Shown here: positions 27,753-36,711 of the stretch, in pieces
Layout: each line of letters starts with the position of its first letter
Numbering within the stretch: position 1 is the first letter of the stretch
Origin: Planctomycetota bacterium
GTDB lineage: Bacteria > Planctomycetota > MHYJ01 > JACPTZ01
DNA: 64,000 nt
Assembly (NCBI GenBank): GCA_016192525.1
Contig: JACPTZ010000017.1
Span: 1-64,000 of the forward strand
Direction of reading: 5' to 3'
Notes under the pieces: generated by a model
The model's database searches: none
What the model saw: the letters and a program-made list of their open reading frames with translations, nothing else
Told to the model about the DNA's origin: nothing
Program-made: the position numbers and the translations under genes

Positions 27753-28068
27753 CGACCTCTTCCAGCAGGGCGCACAACCGCGGGATCGCCCCGCGTCTTT
27801 CGCAGATCCGTGACGCCAGTTCCAGGTCGGCCGCGGGCACCCCCAGTTCGAGCAAGGGGCGCAGGGCGAGCATCCCCTGGCTGCCGACGAACTGGACCGG
27901 CGTGAGCGATTCGAGCGTAAAGAGCGCGGGGAGGGTCATCCTGCGTTCGGCGATCCCCTTCGCGATCCGGGCCAGGAGCACTTCGTCCTCGGCCGTGAGC
28001 GCCTCTCCCGGGCCCGAGATCGCAAAGGCATGCGCCCACTTCTCCCTCAGCGAGGCCCAGCGGCCCAT
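27733..28068 (-). CDS. Small helical protein, first gene of the MutL cluster
   Basis: A 111-residue, mostly helical soluble protein (MGRWASLREKWAHAFAISGP; LTAEDEVLLARIAKGIAERR). It overlaps the MutL gene by 20 nt, so the two are translationally coupled and probably form a complex. AGGAG lies 8 nt before the ATG, and a strong promoter lies 35 nt upstream. No family recognised. Confidence 0.8.
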   Translation of the reverse strand: MGRWASLREKWAHAFAISGPGEALTAEDEVLLARIAKGIAERRMTLPALFTLESLTPVQFVGSQGMLALRPLLELGVPAADLELASRICERRGAIPRLCALLEEVDGRKAP

Positions 28069-28102
28069 CCCGAGGCTCCTTTCGCCTTTCCGCGGGATCG
28101 CC

Positions 28103-28132
28103 CTTATACGGGCCTTCGAGGGGACAGGTCAA
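28103..28132 (-). promoter_or_regulatory. Sigma-70-type promoter of the MutL cluster
   Basis: On the minus strand TTGACC (28132-28127), an 18-nt spacer and TATAAG (28108-28103) match five of six consensus bases at each hexamer. The leader to the ATG at 28068 would be about 28 nt. Confidence 0.75.
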
Positions 28133-28240
28133 GGGAATGGCACGGGGCACAACCCGTTGCCATCGGGCGCGCCGCGTGGTAATCTCTCCTTCTCGCCGCC
28201 CGGCCTTCCGCCGCGCGAATCGACCTCCGGAGACTACGCC

Positions 28241-30550
28241 ATGCCGTGCCGCCTCATGCTCCTCACCCTGGTCCCCGCCTTCGGACTCATCCTCTGGCTC
28301 GCCCTCCTGCCCGGCTGCCGGAGCGCCCCACGGGTCACCTACCCCGCGGCGCGAACCGTCCCGCAGGTGGACGACTACCACGGAACGCGCGTCGCCGATC
28401 CGTACCGATGGCTCGAAGAACTCGATTCGCCCGAGACCCGGCGCTGGATCGAGGAGCAGAACCGCGTCACGCGCCGCGTCCTCGACCGGTTCCCGGGCCG
28501 ACCGTCGATCGGTCGGCGTCTGACGGAACTCTGGAACTTCGAGCGGTACGGGGTGCCCTTCAAACGCGGCGGGCGGTACTTCTTTCACAAGAACGACGGT
28601 CTGCAGAACCAGTCGGTCCTCTACGTCACGGAGGATTTCAACCGGCCGCCCCGCGTCCTCATCGATCCCAACACCCTCTCGGCGGACGGCACCGTGGCGC
28701 TCGGCGGAATGGAGGTGAGCGAGGACGGACGGCTGCTGGCCTACTCGGTCTCGGCGGCGGGCTCCGACTGGCTCGAGTGGAAGGTCCGCGACATCGAGAC
28801 GGGAAAGGACCTCGACGACCACCTCCTCTGGAGCAAGTTTTCCGGGGCGGCCTGGTCGCACGACGGGAAGGGGTTCTACTACGGACGGTACGACGCGCCG
28901 AAGGAGGGCGAGGAGTTCAAGGAGGCGAACTACTTCCAGAAGATCTACTACCACCGGCTCGGCACGCCGCAGGCGGAGGACACGCTCGTCTACGAGCGGC
29001 CGGACCAGAAGGAGTGGGGATTCGACGCGGGCGTCTCGGAAGACGGCCGGTATCTCCTCCTCCACGTGTGGGCGGGAACCGATCCGAAGAACCGGGTCTT
29101 CTACCGCGATCTCCAGGACCCCGCCGGGAAGGTGGTGGAACTGCTGAACGAATTCGACGCGGGCTACGTCTTCCTCGGCAACGACGGGCCGGTCTTCTGG
29201 TTCCGGACCGATCTCGACGCCACCCGCGGTCGCGTGATCGCCATCGACACGCGGAATCCGGCGCGGTCGGCCTGGAAGGAGCTGATCCCGCAGTCGGCGG
29301 ACACGCTCGAACAGGTGCAGCTGGTGGGGAACCGCTTTATCGGGTTGTATCTGAAGGACGCGAGGTCGGTGGTGCGGGTGTTCGAGACCGATGGGCGGCC
29401 CGTCAGGGAACTGTCGCTCCCGGGGATCGGGACCGCCGGCGGTTTCGGGGGGCGGAGGGAGTACCGCGAGACGTTCTATTCGTATGCCAGCTACAACACC
29501 CCCGCCACGATCCACCGGCTCGACATGAACACGCTGGAAAGCAAGACGCTCTTCCGACCCCGATTGCTCTTCGATCCGGAGTCGATCGCGGTGGAGCAGG
29601 TCTTCTATCCGAGCAAGGACGGGACGAGGATCCCGATGTTCCTGGCGTACAAGAAGGGTGACGCATTGGCGGCCGCAACCGGAGATTCACCGTCCGCCCT
29701 GAGCGAGGGGCGCGCGGGGCGCGACCCGAGTCGAAGGGCGCAGGGGACGGGAGACCCTTCGACTCGCCCCGCAACGGAGACAAGCCCCACCGCAGCCCCG
29801 AGTAGCCCGCCGAAGGCGGGCGTAACGAGGGGCGGTCTGGCGCACGACGGCTCCCACCGCGTCCTCCTGTACGGCTACGGCGGGTTCGGGATCCCGATGA
29901 CCCCGTCATTCTCGGTCCCGTACCTCACCTGGATGGAGCGGGGCGGGGTGCTGGCGGTGGCCTGCCTGCGCGGCGGCGGCGAGTACGGGGAGGAGTGGCA
30001 CCAGGCGGGGACGAAGTCGAACAAGCAGAATGTCTTCGACGACTTCATCGCCGCGGCCGAATGGCTCGTGGAGGAGGGTTACACGGCGCCCTCCCGGCTC
30101 GCCATTCATGGACGGTCGAACGGCGGGCTGCTGATTGGGGCCTGCATGTCGCAGAGGCCGGAACTGTTTGGAGCGGCGGTCCCCGGCGTGGGGGTGATGG
30201 ACATGCTGCGGTTCGACAAGTTCACGATCGGCTGGGCGTGGACCTCCGACTACGGCGATCCTGACGAGGCCGCCGAATTCCCGGCCTTGCGCGCCTACTC
30301 CCCGCTCCACAACCTCAAACCGGGCACCTCGTATCCACCCACCCTGGTCCTGACCGGCGACCACGACGATCGGGTCTTCCCGGCCCACTCCTTCAAGTTC
30401 GCCGCCGCGCTCCAGGCCGCGCAGACCGGCCCGAACCCGACGCTCATCCGGATCGAGACCCGCGCGGGCCACGGCGCCGGGAAGCCCACGTCGAAGCAGA
30501 TCGACGAGTGGGCGGACGTGCTGGCGTTTCTGGAGGGGGAGTTGAGGTAG
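28241..30550 (+). CDS. Prolyl oligopeptidase (S9A) lipoprotein with in-frame repeat insertion
   Basis: Serine peptidase cleaving after proline in short peptides. The ATG at 28241 opens a lipoprotein signal (LALLPGC). The beta-propeller half starts VDDYHGTRVADPYRWLEELD. Catalytic residues: Ser626 (HGRSNGGLLIG), Asp709/710 (GDHDDRVFPAHSF) and His744 (AGHGAGKP). At 769 residues it is about 50-60 residues longer than expected; the excess (about residues 474-530) is Ser/Pro/Arg-rich and encoded by repeat DNA at the propeller-hydrolase junction, just before VLLYGYGGFGI. The frame is preserved, so the enzyme may still be active. Confidence 0.92.
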   Translation: MPCRLMLLTLVPAFGLILWLALLPGCRSAPRVTYPAARTVPQVDDYHGTRVADPYRWLEELDSPETRRWIEEQNRVTRRVLDRFPGRPSIGRRLTELWNFERYGVPFKRGGRYFFHKNDGLQNQSVLYVTEDFNRPPRVLIDPNTLSADGTVALGGMEVSEDGRLLAYSVSAAGSDWLEWKVRDIETGKDLDDHLLWSKFSGAAWSHDGKGFYYGRYDAPKEGEEFKEANYFQKIYYHRLGTPQAEDTLVYERPDQKEWGFDAGVSEDGRYLLLHVWAGTDPKNRVFYRDLQDPAGKVVELLNEFDAGYVFLGNDGPVFWFRTDLDATRGRVIAIDTRNPARSAWKELIPQSADTLEQVQLVGNRFIGLYLKDARSVVRVFETDGRPVRELSLPGIGTAGGFGGRREYRETFYSYASYNTPATIHRLDMNTLESKTLFRPRLLFDPESIAVEQVFYPSKDGTRIPMFLAYKKGDALAAATGDSPSALSEGRAGRDPSRRAQGTGDPSTRPATETSPTAAPSSPPKAGVTRGGLAHDGSHRVLLYGYGGFGIPMTPSFSVPYLTWMERGGVLAVACLRGGGEYGEEWHQAGTKSNKQNVFDDFIAAAEWLVEEGYTAPSRLAIHGRSNGGLLIGACMSQRPELFGAAVPGVGVMDMLRFDKFTIGWAWTSDYGDPDEAAEFPALRAYSPLHNLKPGTSYPPTLVLTGDHDDRVFPAHSFKFAAALQAAQTGPNPTLIRIETRAGHGAGKPTSKQIDEWADVLAFLEGELR
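29660..29835. repeat. Repeat DNA inserted in frame in the prolyl oligopeptidase gene
   Basis: Two repeat types are fused. One has a 12-nt perfect inverted repeat CGAGTCGAAGGG/CCCTTCGACTCG (about 29727-29766). The other is CCCCGAGTAGCCCGC, loop, GCGGGCGTAACGAGG (29796-29833), which also occurs twice inside the inverted-repeat element at 52363-52575. Confidence 0.8.
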
Positions 30551-30556
30551 GCAGAA

Positions 30557-30575
30557 GCCGCCCCGGAGGGGCGGC
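30557..30575. repeat. Hairpin after prolyl oligopeptidase
   Basis: GCCGCCCC-GGA-GGGGCGGC, an 8-bp perfect stem 6 nt after the stop and before a convergent gene. There is no T-tract; it may act as a bidirectional termination aid or be a REP. Confidence 0.5.
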
Positions 30576-30588
30576 AGAGGCGCTGAGA

Positions 30589-31869
30589 TCAGCGGGGTGA
30601 CGGCTCGATGAGGTAGTATGCCCGGGGAGCCCGAAGCGTCAAGTCGATGGCGTCTCCACCGCGAAGATCCTCAACGCGAAGGTGAATCCAGACATCCATC
30701 CAGTATTCCCGATTGGCTTCGTCCGGCGTCACCGTCGCCGGAAAGGAACGGGTCGACGTGCCGTTTCCCCCGGGATGAAGACTGAACAGGGTGCGCGTCC
30801 AATCACCGGCGCCGGAGGGGCCGTCGGATACATTGAATCTGCAATGTCCCTCCAACGCACGGGAAGCTCCGGGTTCCAGCGTGAAGCTGGATGAATCGAT
30901 AGAGAAGATCCCGGATGAGCTGAACCCTCCGCCTTCGCGGGATTGGGTGGTGCACCTGTCCAGGGCGGTGATCGAAAGAGCGACGGCGCCCTCGTTGACG
31001 ATTCGGGCCTTCAACTCGCATCCGCCGTCCTCGAGCGGGCTCCGGTCCAGAACAAACCTGAGCTCGTGCAACAGCAGATTCTCTCTCTCCCGGACGGTCC
31101 GTCGACCCGCCAGGTAGCTCAATGTCTGTGCCTGAACCCGCTGAAACTCATCCTCGTTCAAAAACTGCCACCTCCACTCCGTTCCGCTCCCGTTCACCCG
31201 CCAGCACACGCGCCCCCGCCGGCCGGCCCTCTTGCAGCAGCATTCCCAGTCCCCCGCGGACGCATAGTACATGAGGATCAGACCCGCTGGATCATCCTCC
31301 CGCAACCCCTCGTTGTAGCGATAACAGCAGAGATCTTCCGTCAGGCTGCGGGTACTCTGCCAATGGGCTTCGGCCGCCCGCGCCAGCACGTGGGAGGTGA
31401 AGAAGTGAACGTCGTGCTCGTTCTCGAATGCCCGAGCCAGGGAATCCCACTCATCCCTGCCCCCCCTGGGGTACCAGCCCTCATGGCTTGAAGCGTACTG
31501 GTCGAACGCGAAATGGGTGAAGTTCCGGCAGTTGAAGCAGGACTGCTCGCCCAGAATCGTGTGGTCGGCGGAGAACCGTAGTCCCCAGGCGACTCCGATC
31601 AGCAGGGCCAGGGAACAGGGGACGGAGAGGAGGACCCTCTGCTTGAGCCGGCGGTGAACGAAGAGGAAGGGGAGGATGCTCCACGCGAGGAGAATCCCCG
31701 CGACGCAGGGCGGCCGCAGCCACCATGGAATGAGATCACCGCAGGGCGGGTGTTCGCCGAGATCGAGGAACGATTGCGGCTTGAGAGGGACACAGGAGAA
31801 GGCGATGGCCGCCGCGCCGATGGAGACCGCGAGACCCAAGCGGAAGCGGGTGGAGTCGGACAGGCGCAT
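30589..31869 (-). CDS. Membrane protein with Cys-rich and beta-sandwich regions, unknown
   Basis: A 426-residue protein (ATG 31869; a GTG one codon earlier is possible). Three hydrophobic segments occur in the first 105 residues (LGLAVSIGAAAIAFSC; CVAGILLAWSILPFLFV; LLSVPCSLALLIGVAWGL). A Cys-rich extracytoplasmic region follows (CFNCRNFTHF; DLCCYRYN; WECCCKRAGRRG), and then a beta-rich C-terminal half. Many cysteines suggest disulfides or metal binding. No family recognised. Confidence 0.65.
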   Translation of the reverse strand: MRLSDSTRFRLGLAVSIGAAAIAFSCVPLKPQSFLDLGEHPPCGDLIPWWLRPPCVAGILLAWSILPFLFVHRRLKQRVLLSVPCSLALLIGVAWGLRFSADHTILGEQSCFNCRNFTHFAFDQYASSHEGWYPRGGRDEWDSLARAFENEHDVHFFTSHVLARAAEAHWQSTRSLTEDLCCYRYNEGLREDDPAGLILMYYASAGDWECCCKRAGRRGRVCWRVNGSGTEWRWQFLNEDEFQRVQAQTLSYLAGRRTVRERENLLLHELRFVLDRSPLEDGGCELKARIVNEGAVALSITALDRCTTQSREGGGFSSSGIFSIDSSSFTLEPGASRALEGHCRFNVSDGPSGAGDWTRTLFSLHPGGNGTSTRSFPATVTPDEANREYWMDVWIHLRVEDLRGGDAIDLTLRAPRAYYLIEPSPR

Positions 31870-32173
31870 CACCCCTCACGCGATGCCCCCGGTGAAAGAC
31901 TCGATATCCTCGATGAGTTGTTCTTGAGAGGGGCTCTACGCGCTCATCGATCCTATCGCCGCAGGTCGGAGATGTCAACGTCGCCGGCGGAACGGCGACT
32001 CCGGACCGCATCGGTTCTGCGATCCCCACCGCCCTCGTCTCCGCCGTGCGCGAACTCCTCGCAAGGCACGGGAAGCAGGTCCCGGCGGGAACGGGCTTGG
32101 CCCGAGCCGGGTGTGCGGTGTTCGGCAAGTAGTCAAACACTTCATCACGGTCCGGCCACGCGCCTTGGTACCG
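31870..32173. other. Intergenic stretch without a convincing gene
   Basis: About 300 bases. One plus-strand frame (about 31917-32127) is open and has coding-like third-position GC (GSAIPTALVSAVRELLARHG near its end) but lacks a start codon. It may be the remnant of a lost gene. No promoter or terminator was found. Confidence 0.4.
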
Positions 32174-32668
32174 CTACTGGGGCGAGGTCCGCCTCCGCTC
32201 GTCCTGCTCCTTTTGCAACTCCTCCAGTCGTGTCACTTGGCGCCGCAGTTTCTCCAGATCCTGCTGGAATCCTTGCGAGCCTCCTTTTCCTCCGCCTCCT
32301 CCCTGTTGCTCTCCATAGTACCGCGCCGCAGCCATGCCCGCGCACGCAATCGCCAAGGCACTTTCCAGGGCAAGATCCTGTTGCGCCTCCAGCGCTTTCC
32401 GGGCGCCGGCCTGCGCACTGTTCAATCCCCCCATCAACTTCAGCATGCGTTCAATCTCGTCGCGTTGCCGCTCGCTCTCCTTGCCCTGTTCGAACTGAGC
32501 GACGATCACGCCAAAGAACGCACATGCGGTAAACAACGCGCTCAGCACACCGAAGCTATCCCCCAAGTGCGCCATGTCCTGTAGATTGCGGTTCGATACC
32601 ACGTAGCCGAAGGCAACGCAGATAACCACTACACTCACGACTGCCACGACGTAGGTTGTCTTGAACAT
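32174..32668 (-). CDS. Small membrane protein with coiled coil, unknown
   Basis: A 164-residue protein starting MFKTTYVVAVVSVVVICVAF. It has two N-terminal membrane helices (second: GVLSALFTACAFFGVIVAQF), then a charged helix (QGKESERQRDEIERMLKLMG), a Gly-rich hinge and a C-terminal coiled coil. The ATG at 32668 is preferred over the longer frame because the helix begins at once. Composition is visibly less GC-rich than neighbours, and it sits between repeats and a toxin-antitoxin pair, so horizontal origin is plausible. Confidence 0.65.
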   Translation of the reverse strand: MFKTTYVVAVVSVVVICVAFGYVVSNRNLQDMAHLGDSFGVLSALFTACAFFGVIVAQFEQGKESERQRDEIERMLKLMGGLNSAQAGARKALEAQQDLALESALAIACAGMAAARYYGEQQGGGGGKGGSQGFQQDLEKLRRQVTRLEELQKEQDERRRTSPQ

Positions 32669-32781
32669 CTTCGGCCCTTTCGAGAGACATGGCCTCACCT
32701 CCAAGCATCATCGTGGCGAGGCGGGATGGCGCTGTCAATGGCGCGGGCGAGCCCGGATGAATGCCGGTCAGCCGCCCGGCG

Positions 32782-32836
32782 GCGCGGGGAGCGTGGCTCC
32801 CTGCGCGCGAAAGTGCAAGTGTGGCTTCCGCCACAC
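32782..32836. repeat. Two tandem hairpins
   Basis: GCGCGGGGAGC-GTG-GCTCCCTGCGC (32782-32806) and GTGTGGC-TTCC-GCCACAC (about 32819-32836). They lie just after the toxin gene stop and resemble a small BIME. Confidence 0.6.
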
Positions 32837-32864
32837 GGAAGGCGGACAGGTGCGCACTCCAGAG

Positions 32865-33143
32865 TCACATCCCCCGCAGATAGCGCTGCACGACGTCGTG
32901 ACCCCCGACCCGCGCCGCCACGAGTTCGTTGGAGCGCAGACCGAAGACGAGGCGGATCCCCCGATCGGCCCTTGCTTCCCAGATCCCGCTGGGGTGGATC
33001 TTCCGGAGCCCAATGCCCGAGTGGGCGTGCGGGCGGCGAAAGGCCTCCTCGATCTCGATCAGAGTCAGGAGGACACGAATGCGCGCGTCCTCCGGCAGGG
33101 CGCGCAGGTCCCGCTGGAACCCCTCCGTGAGGGTGATCGTCAC
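32865..33143 (-). CDS. RelE/ParE-superfamily toxin
   Basis: A 92-residue basic protein of the RelE/ParE type: MTITLTEGFQRDLRALPEDA, then GLRKIHPSGIWEARADRGIR and LVFGLRSNELVAARVGGHDV, the usual strand pattern of mRNA interferase-like or gyrase-targeting toxins. The GTG start is one base after the antitoxin stop. The exact target is not visible. Confidence 0.8.
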   Translation of the reverse strand: MTITLTEGFQRDLRALPEDARIRVLLTLIEIEEAFRRPHAHSGIGLRKIHPSGIWEARADRGIRLVFGLRSNELVAARVGGHDVVQRYLRGM

Positions 33144-33144
33144 C

Positions 33145-33435
33145 TCACTCCCCCTTGCCCCTGGCGCCCTTCCTGCCGGCCGAGCCGAGAAGCGCCTTCC
33201 CCGAGGAGAAGGACGTCAACCGACCCGATCTCCGTTCCCGTCCGATCCCCTCCCAGAATCGGACCGCCTGCGCATCGGTGAGGCGCGGCGCCAGCTCCAG
33301 ATCATCGCTGGTGACGGGCGTCAGCGTCACGACGGGGCGTGATCCCCGAAGCAGCACGACCTGCTCGCCCGCCTGGGCCCGGCGAACCAGGTCGTTCAGC
33401 GAAATACGGGCCTCTCGCAGAGTTCGGGTGATCAT
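33145..33435 (-). CDS. Phd/YefM-type antitoxin
   Basis: A 96-residue protein with the Phd/YefM N-terminal DNA-binding pattern (TLREARISLNDLVRRAQAGE QVVLLRGSRPVVTLTPV, split here) and a basic, flexible toxin-neutralising tail. It is first in the operon, with the toxin immediately after. Direct repeats over the promoter suggest autorepression. Confidence 0.82.
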   Translation of the reverse strand: MITRTLREARISLNDLVRRAQAGEQVVLLRGSRPVVTLTPVTSDDLELAPRLTDAQAVRFWEGIGRERRSGRLTSFSSGKALLGSAGRKGARGKGE

Positions 33436-33440
33436 GAGTG

Positions 33441-33491
33441 GTATCCCCTAGTAGTATCCATAAGTGTATCCGCACCGGGGCGGCAACGCAA
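33441..33491 (-). promoter_or_regulatory. Promoter and GTATCC direct-repeat operator of the Phd/RelE pair
   Basis: On the minus strand TTGCGT (33491-33486) and TACACT (33468-33463) are 17 nt apart. GTATCC occurs three times on the plus strand at 33441, 33454 and 33466 (13- and 12-nt steps), the last touching the -10, as expected for a cooperative antitoxin operator. Confidence 0.55.
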
Positions 33492-33561
33492 GGGGAAAGG
33501 ACGGGATGAACAAGAGGGCATGGCTCCCCGTCAAGGCGCAGGCCGGGGGCAAGCCCCGGCC

Positions 33562-36165
33562 CTACACGCGGGACATCTCCATCTCCGCGCCCGCGGCCTT
33601 CGGCGGCTTCACCGCGATCGTGTCCCCCTCCCGAAAACGGCCGTCCAGGAGGCCGAGCGCGATCGGGTCCTGCACGCGACGCTGCACCACGCGCTTGAGG
33701 GGCCGCGCGCCCCACGTGGGATCGTACCCCTCCCGGGCGAGGAACTCCTTCGCGGCGTCGGTGACGTTCAGCGCGATCTTCTTCGGAGCGAGACGCTTCC
33801 CGAGGTCGCGCAACTGGAGGTCGAGAATCTGCTTCACCTGATCGAGCGTGAGCGGGTGGAAGACGATCTGCTCGTCGAGCCGGTTCAGGAACTCCGGACG
33901 GAAGTGGCGCTTCACCGATTCCAGCACCCGCCGCCGCGTCGATTCCTGGATCCCCTCGGCCACGTTCTCGACCGTGAGATGCTCAGTCCCCAGGTTCGAC
34001 GTGAGGATCACCAGCGTGTTCCGGAAATCGACCGTCCGCCCCTGCCCGTCGGTGAGCCGCCCATCGTCGAGCAGCTGGAGCAGGACATTGAACACCTCCG
34101 GGTGCGCCTTTTCCACCTCGTCGAACAGCGCCACCGAGTAGGGCCGGCGCCGCACCGCCTCCGTGAGCGCCCCTCCCTCCTCGTACCCCACGTACCCCGG
34201 CGGCGCCCCCATGAGCCGCGAGACCGCGTGCTTCTCCATGTACTCCGACATGTCGATCCGAACCATCGCCTGATCCGAGTCGAAGAGAAACTCCGCCAGA
34301 GCCCGGGCGAGCTCGGTCTTTCCCACCCCCGTCGGGCCGAGGAACAGAAACGCCCCGATCGGACGGTGCGGGTCCGAGAGTTCCGCCCTCGCCCGCCGCA
34401 CCGCGTTCGCCACCGCGTGGATCGCCTCCTTCTGACCGATCACCCTCTGCGCGATCCGCTCCTCCATGTGCACCAGCTTCGACTTCTCGCTCTCGAGCAT
34501 CCGCGCCACGGGGATGCCGGTCCAGCGCGCCACCACCTCCGCAATCTCCGGCTCTCCCACCTCCTCCCGCAGCATCCGCTGCTCCTCCGGGATCTTCGAC
34601 AGTTTCGCCTGCGCCTTGTCCAGCTCCTTCTGCAGCCCGGGAATCGTGCCGTATCGGATCTCGGCCACCTTCTCGAGATCCCCCTTCCGCTGGAGCTCCT
34701 CCGCCCGGGTCTTCTGCGACTCGACCTGCTCCTTCAGCAGCCGGATGTCGGCGATCGCCTGACGCTCCTTCTCCCAGTGCGCCTTCCGTTCGCGCGACTC
34801 CTCCCGAACGTCGGCCAGTTCCTTCTCGATCTTCCTCTGCCGGTCCTTCGACGCGGCGTCGGTCTCGCGCTTCAGCCCCTGGACCTCGATCTCCATCTGG
34901 GTGGCCCGCCGCTGAAGCTCGTCCAGTTCGCGCGGCATCGAGTCGAGCTCGATCTTGAGCGCGGCGGCGGCCTCGTCGACGAGGTCGATCGCCTTGTCCG
35001 GAAGGAATCGGTCGCTGATGTACCGGTGCGAGAGAGTGGCGGCGGCGACGAGCGCGCCGTCCTGGATGCGGACCCCGTGATGCACCTCGTACCGTTCGCG
35101 CAGGCCGCGCAGGATGGCGATCGTATCCTCCGCGGAGGGCTCGCCGACGAATACCGGCTGAAAGCGGCGCTCCAGCGCCGCGTCCTTCTCGATGTGCTTG
35201 CGGTACTCGTCGAGCGTGGTGGCCCCGATGCAGCGGAGTTCGCCGCGGGCGAGGGCCGGCTTCAGCATGTTGGCGGCGTCCTGCGCCCCCTCGGCGGCGC
35301 CGGCGCCGACGAGCGTGTGCAGCTCATCGATGAACAGGATGATCTCGCCGTCGGAGGCGGTGATCTCCCGGAGAAGCGCCTTCAGCCGGTCCTCGAACTC
35401 GCCCCGGAACTTCGTCCCGGCCACGAGCGCGCCGAGATCGAGGGCGAGCACGCGGCGGCTCCGCAGACCGTCCGGCACGTCTCCGGCCACGATCCGGCGG
35501 GCGAGCCCCTCCGCGATCGCCGTCTTCCCCACGCCCGGATCGCCGATCAGCACCGGGTTGTTCTTGGTCCGGCGCGAGAGCACCTGCATGAGGCGCCGGA
35601 TCTCGCTGTCGCGGCCGATCACCGGGTCGAGCTTCCCCCGGCGGGCGAGGTCGGTGAGGTCGCGGGTGTACTTCTCGAGGACCTGGTACTTGGCCTCCGG
35701 ATTCTGATCGGTGACACGCTGGTTTCCGCGGATCTGCGCAATGGCCTCCGCCACGGCCCGTTTGGCGATGCCGGCCCGCTGGAGCAACCGCCCGCACGGC
35801 GACTTCGCGTCCTCGCACAGCGAGAGGAGCAGGTGCTCCGCGGAGACGTACTGGTCCTTCATGGCCTGCGCCTCGTCCCAGGCGATGTCCAGCACCTTCT
35901 TGAGGGCGGGGCTGATCAGAAGTTGACCGGTCACGCCGCCCCCGCTCTCGGCGAACTTGTCGAGCTCGCGGTCGAGATTCCCCTGGAGGACGCTCAGGTT
36001 GGCCCCGAGCTTCTCGAGGACGGGCCGAACAACTCCGTCGGCCTGCTCGAGCAGGACCCAGAGGAGGTGCTCCGGCTGAAGCTCGGTATGGTGCCGTCTG
36101 TCCGCCAGTTCCTGCGCGGCCTGGAGGGCCTCCTGTGACTTGTGGGTGAACTTGTCGAGGCGCAT
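33562..36165 (-). CDS. clpB: ATP-dependent disaggregase ClpB
   Basis: Hsp100 chaperone that rescues aggregated proteins together with DnaK. The 867 residues from ATG 36165 ([20 protein letters not shown]) contain the N-domain repeats, NBD1 ([22 protein letters not shown]), the coiled-coil M-domain (about residues 410-525), and NBD2 ([29 protein letters not shown]), ending with the conserved C-terminal ATPase small domain. There is no ClpP-binding IGL/F loop signature in NBD2, consistent with ClpB. GGGAGAGA precedes the start. Length is typical. No clear CIRCE element is seen upstream. Confidence 0.97.
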   Translation of the reverse strand: MRLDKFTHKSQEALQAAQELADRRHHTELQPEHLLWVLLEQADGVVRPVLEKLGANLSVLQGNLDRELDKFAESGGGVTGQLLISPALKKVLDIAWDEAQAMKDQYVSAEHLLLSLCEDAKSPCGRLLQRAGIAKRAVAEAIAQIRGNQRVTDQNPEAKYQVLEKYTRDLTDLARRGKLDPVIGRDSEIRRLMQVLSRRTKNNPVLIGDPGVGKTAIAEGLARRIVAGDVPDGLRSRRVLALDLGALVAGTKFRGEFEDRLKALLREITASDGEIILFIDELHTLVGAGAAEGAQDAANMLKPALARGELRCIGATTLDEYRKHIEKDAALERRFQPVFVGEPSAEDTIAILRGLRERYEVHHGVRIQDGALVAAATLSHRYISDRFLPDKAIDLVDEAAAALKIELDSMPRELDELQRRATQMEIEVQGLKRETDAASKDRQRKIEKELADVREESRERKAHWEKERQAIADIRLLKEQVESQKTRAEELQRKGDLEKVAEIRYGTIPGLQKELDKAQAKLSKIPEEQRMLREEVGEPEIAEVVARWTGIPVARMLESEKSKLVHMEERIAQRVIGQKEAIHAVANAVRRARAELSDPHRPIGAFLFLGPTGVGKTELARALAEFLFDSDQAMVRIDMSEYMEKHAVSRLMGAPPGYVGYEEGGALTEAVRRRPYSVALFDEVEKAHPEVFNVLLQLLDDGRLTDGQGRTVDFRNTLVILTSNLGTEHLTVENVAEGIQESTRRRVLESVKRHFRPEFLNRLDEQIVFHPLTLDQVKQILDLQLRDLGKRLAPKKIALNVTDAAKEFLAREGYDPTWGARPLKRVVQRRVQDPIALGLLDGRFREGDTIAVKPPKAAGAEMEMSRV

Positions 36166-36503
36166 GGATCTCTCCCGCTTGGGCACAATGCCGGTCTCAG
36201 CCCGCATGCTGCATGGAAGCAATGATCGTGCCGGGGATTCCGACAGTCCTCGGGAGTGCAAGATATTACGAATCAATGCATTGTGATGTCGGTGACGCAG
36301 GAGGATTGAGGAGGGCTACTGGACTTGCGTTCGCAGTGCCAGATTGGCAGGGAGTGGCAAGCCTGAACCGGTAGGCGCGAACACCGTTGAGAACGCCCCT
36401 GAGAGGCCTTCTGAGGGGCCCGCCGTGGGGGCACGGGGGTGTGTAGGGACGCGGGCGGCGCCGTCGGGGCACGGCGGCGCCGTGCCCCTACGGACGGAGA
36501 GCC
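36166..36503. other. clpB upstream region with an AT-rich island and a GC palindrome
   Basis: An AT-rich stretch at 36262-36296 includes CAATGCATTG and, on the minus strand, CCGACA-18-TAATAT, a weak promoter candidate for clpB. GGGGCACGGCG-G-CGCCGTGCCCC (36466-36488) is a perfect 11-bp palindrome. No coding region is supported. Confidence 0.45.
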
Positions 36504-36702
36504 TTAGAGCGTCTATCAGAATGAACTTGTCATCCTGAGCTTCGCCCGCCTCCGTTTGGCGGCCCTGAGCGCAGCGAAGGGGAAGGATCACCAGCTCAGT
36601 GCTCAGCCGGTTCCAGACGGGTGATCCTTCGGCCCCGCAGCACGTGCTGCGGGGCGGCCTCAGGATGACATGCTACGGCGGTCATTCTGATAGGCGCTCT
36701 TA
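36504..36702. mobile_element. MITE-like element (CATCCTGAGC family, copy 2)
   Basis: The ends are inverted repeats (TTAGAGCGTCTATCAGAATG on the left; its complement with GCGCCT on the right). Inside lie CATCCTGAGC and CTCAGGATGACA in inverted order, facing GGATCACC and GGTGATCC arms, and a 22-nt palindrome around GCAGCACGTGCTGC. It is about 200 bp, has no ORF, and is related to the copies at 9157 and 57715. Confidence 0.75.
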
Positions 36703-36711
36703 GAAAAGTCT

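Noticed and set aside
36166-36300. CIRCE element before clpB
   Set aside because: A GCACTC half-site is present but the inverted GAGTGC partner at nine bases is missing.
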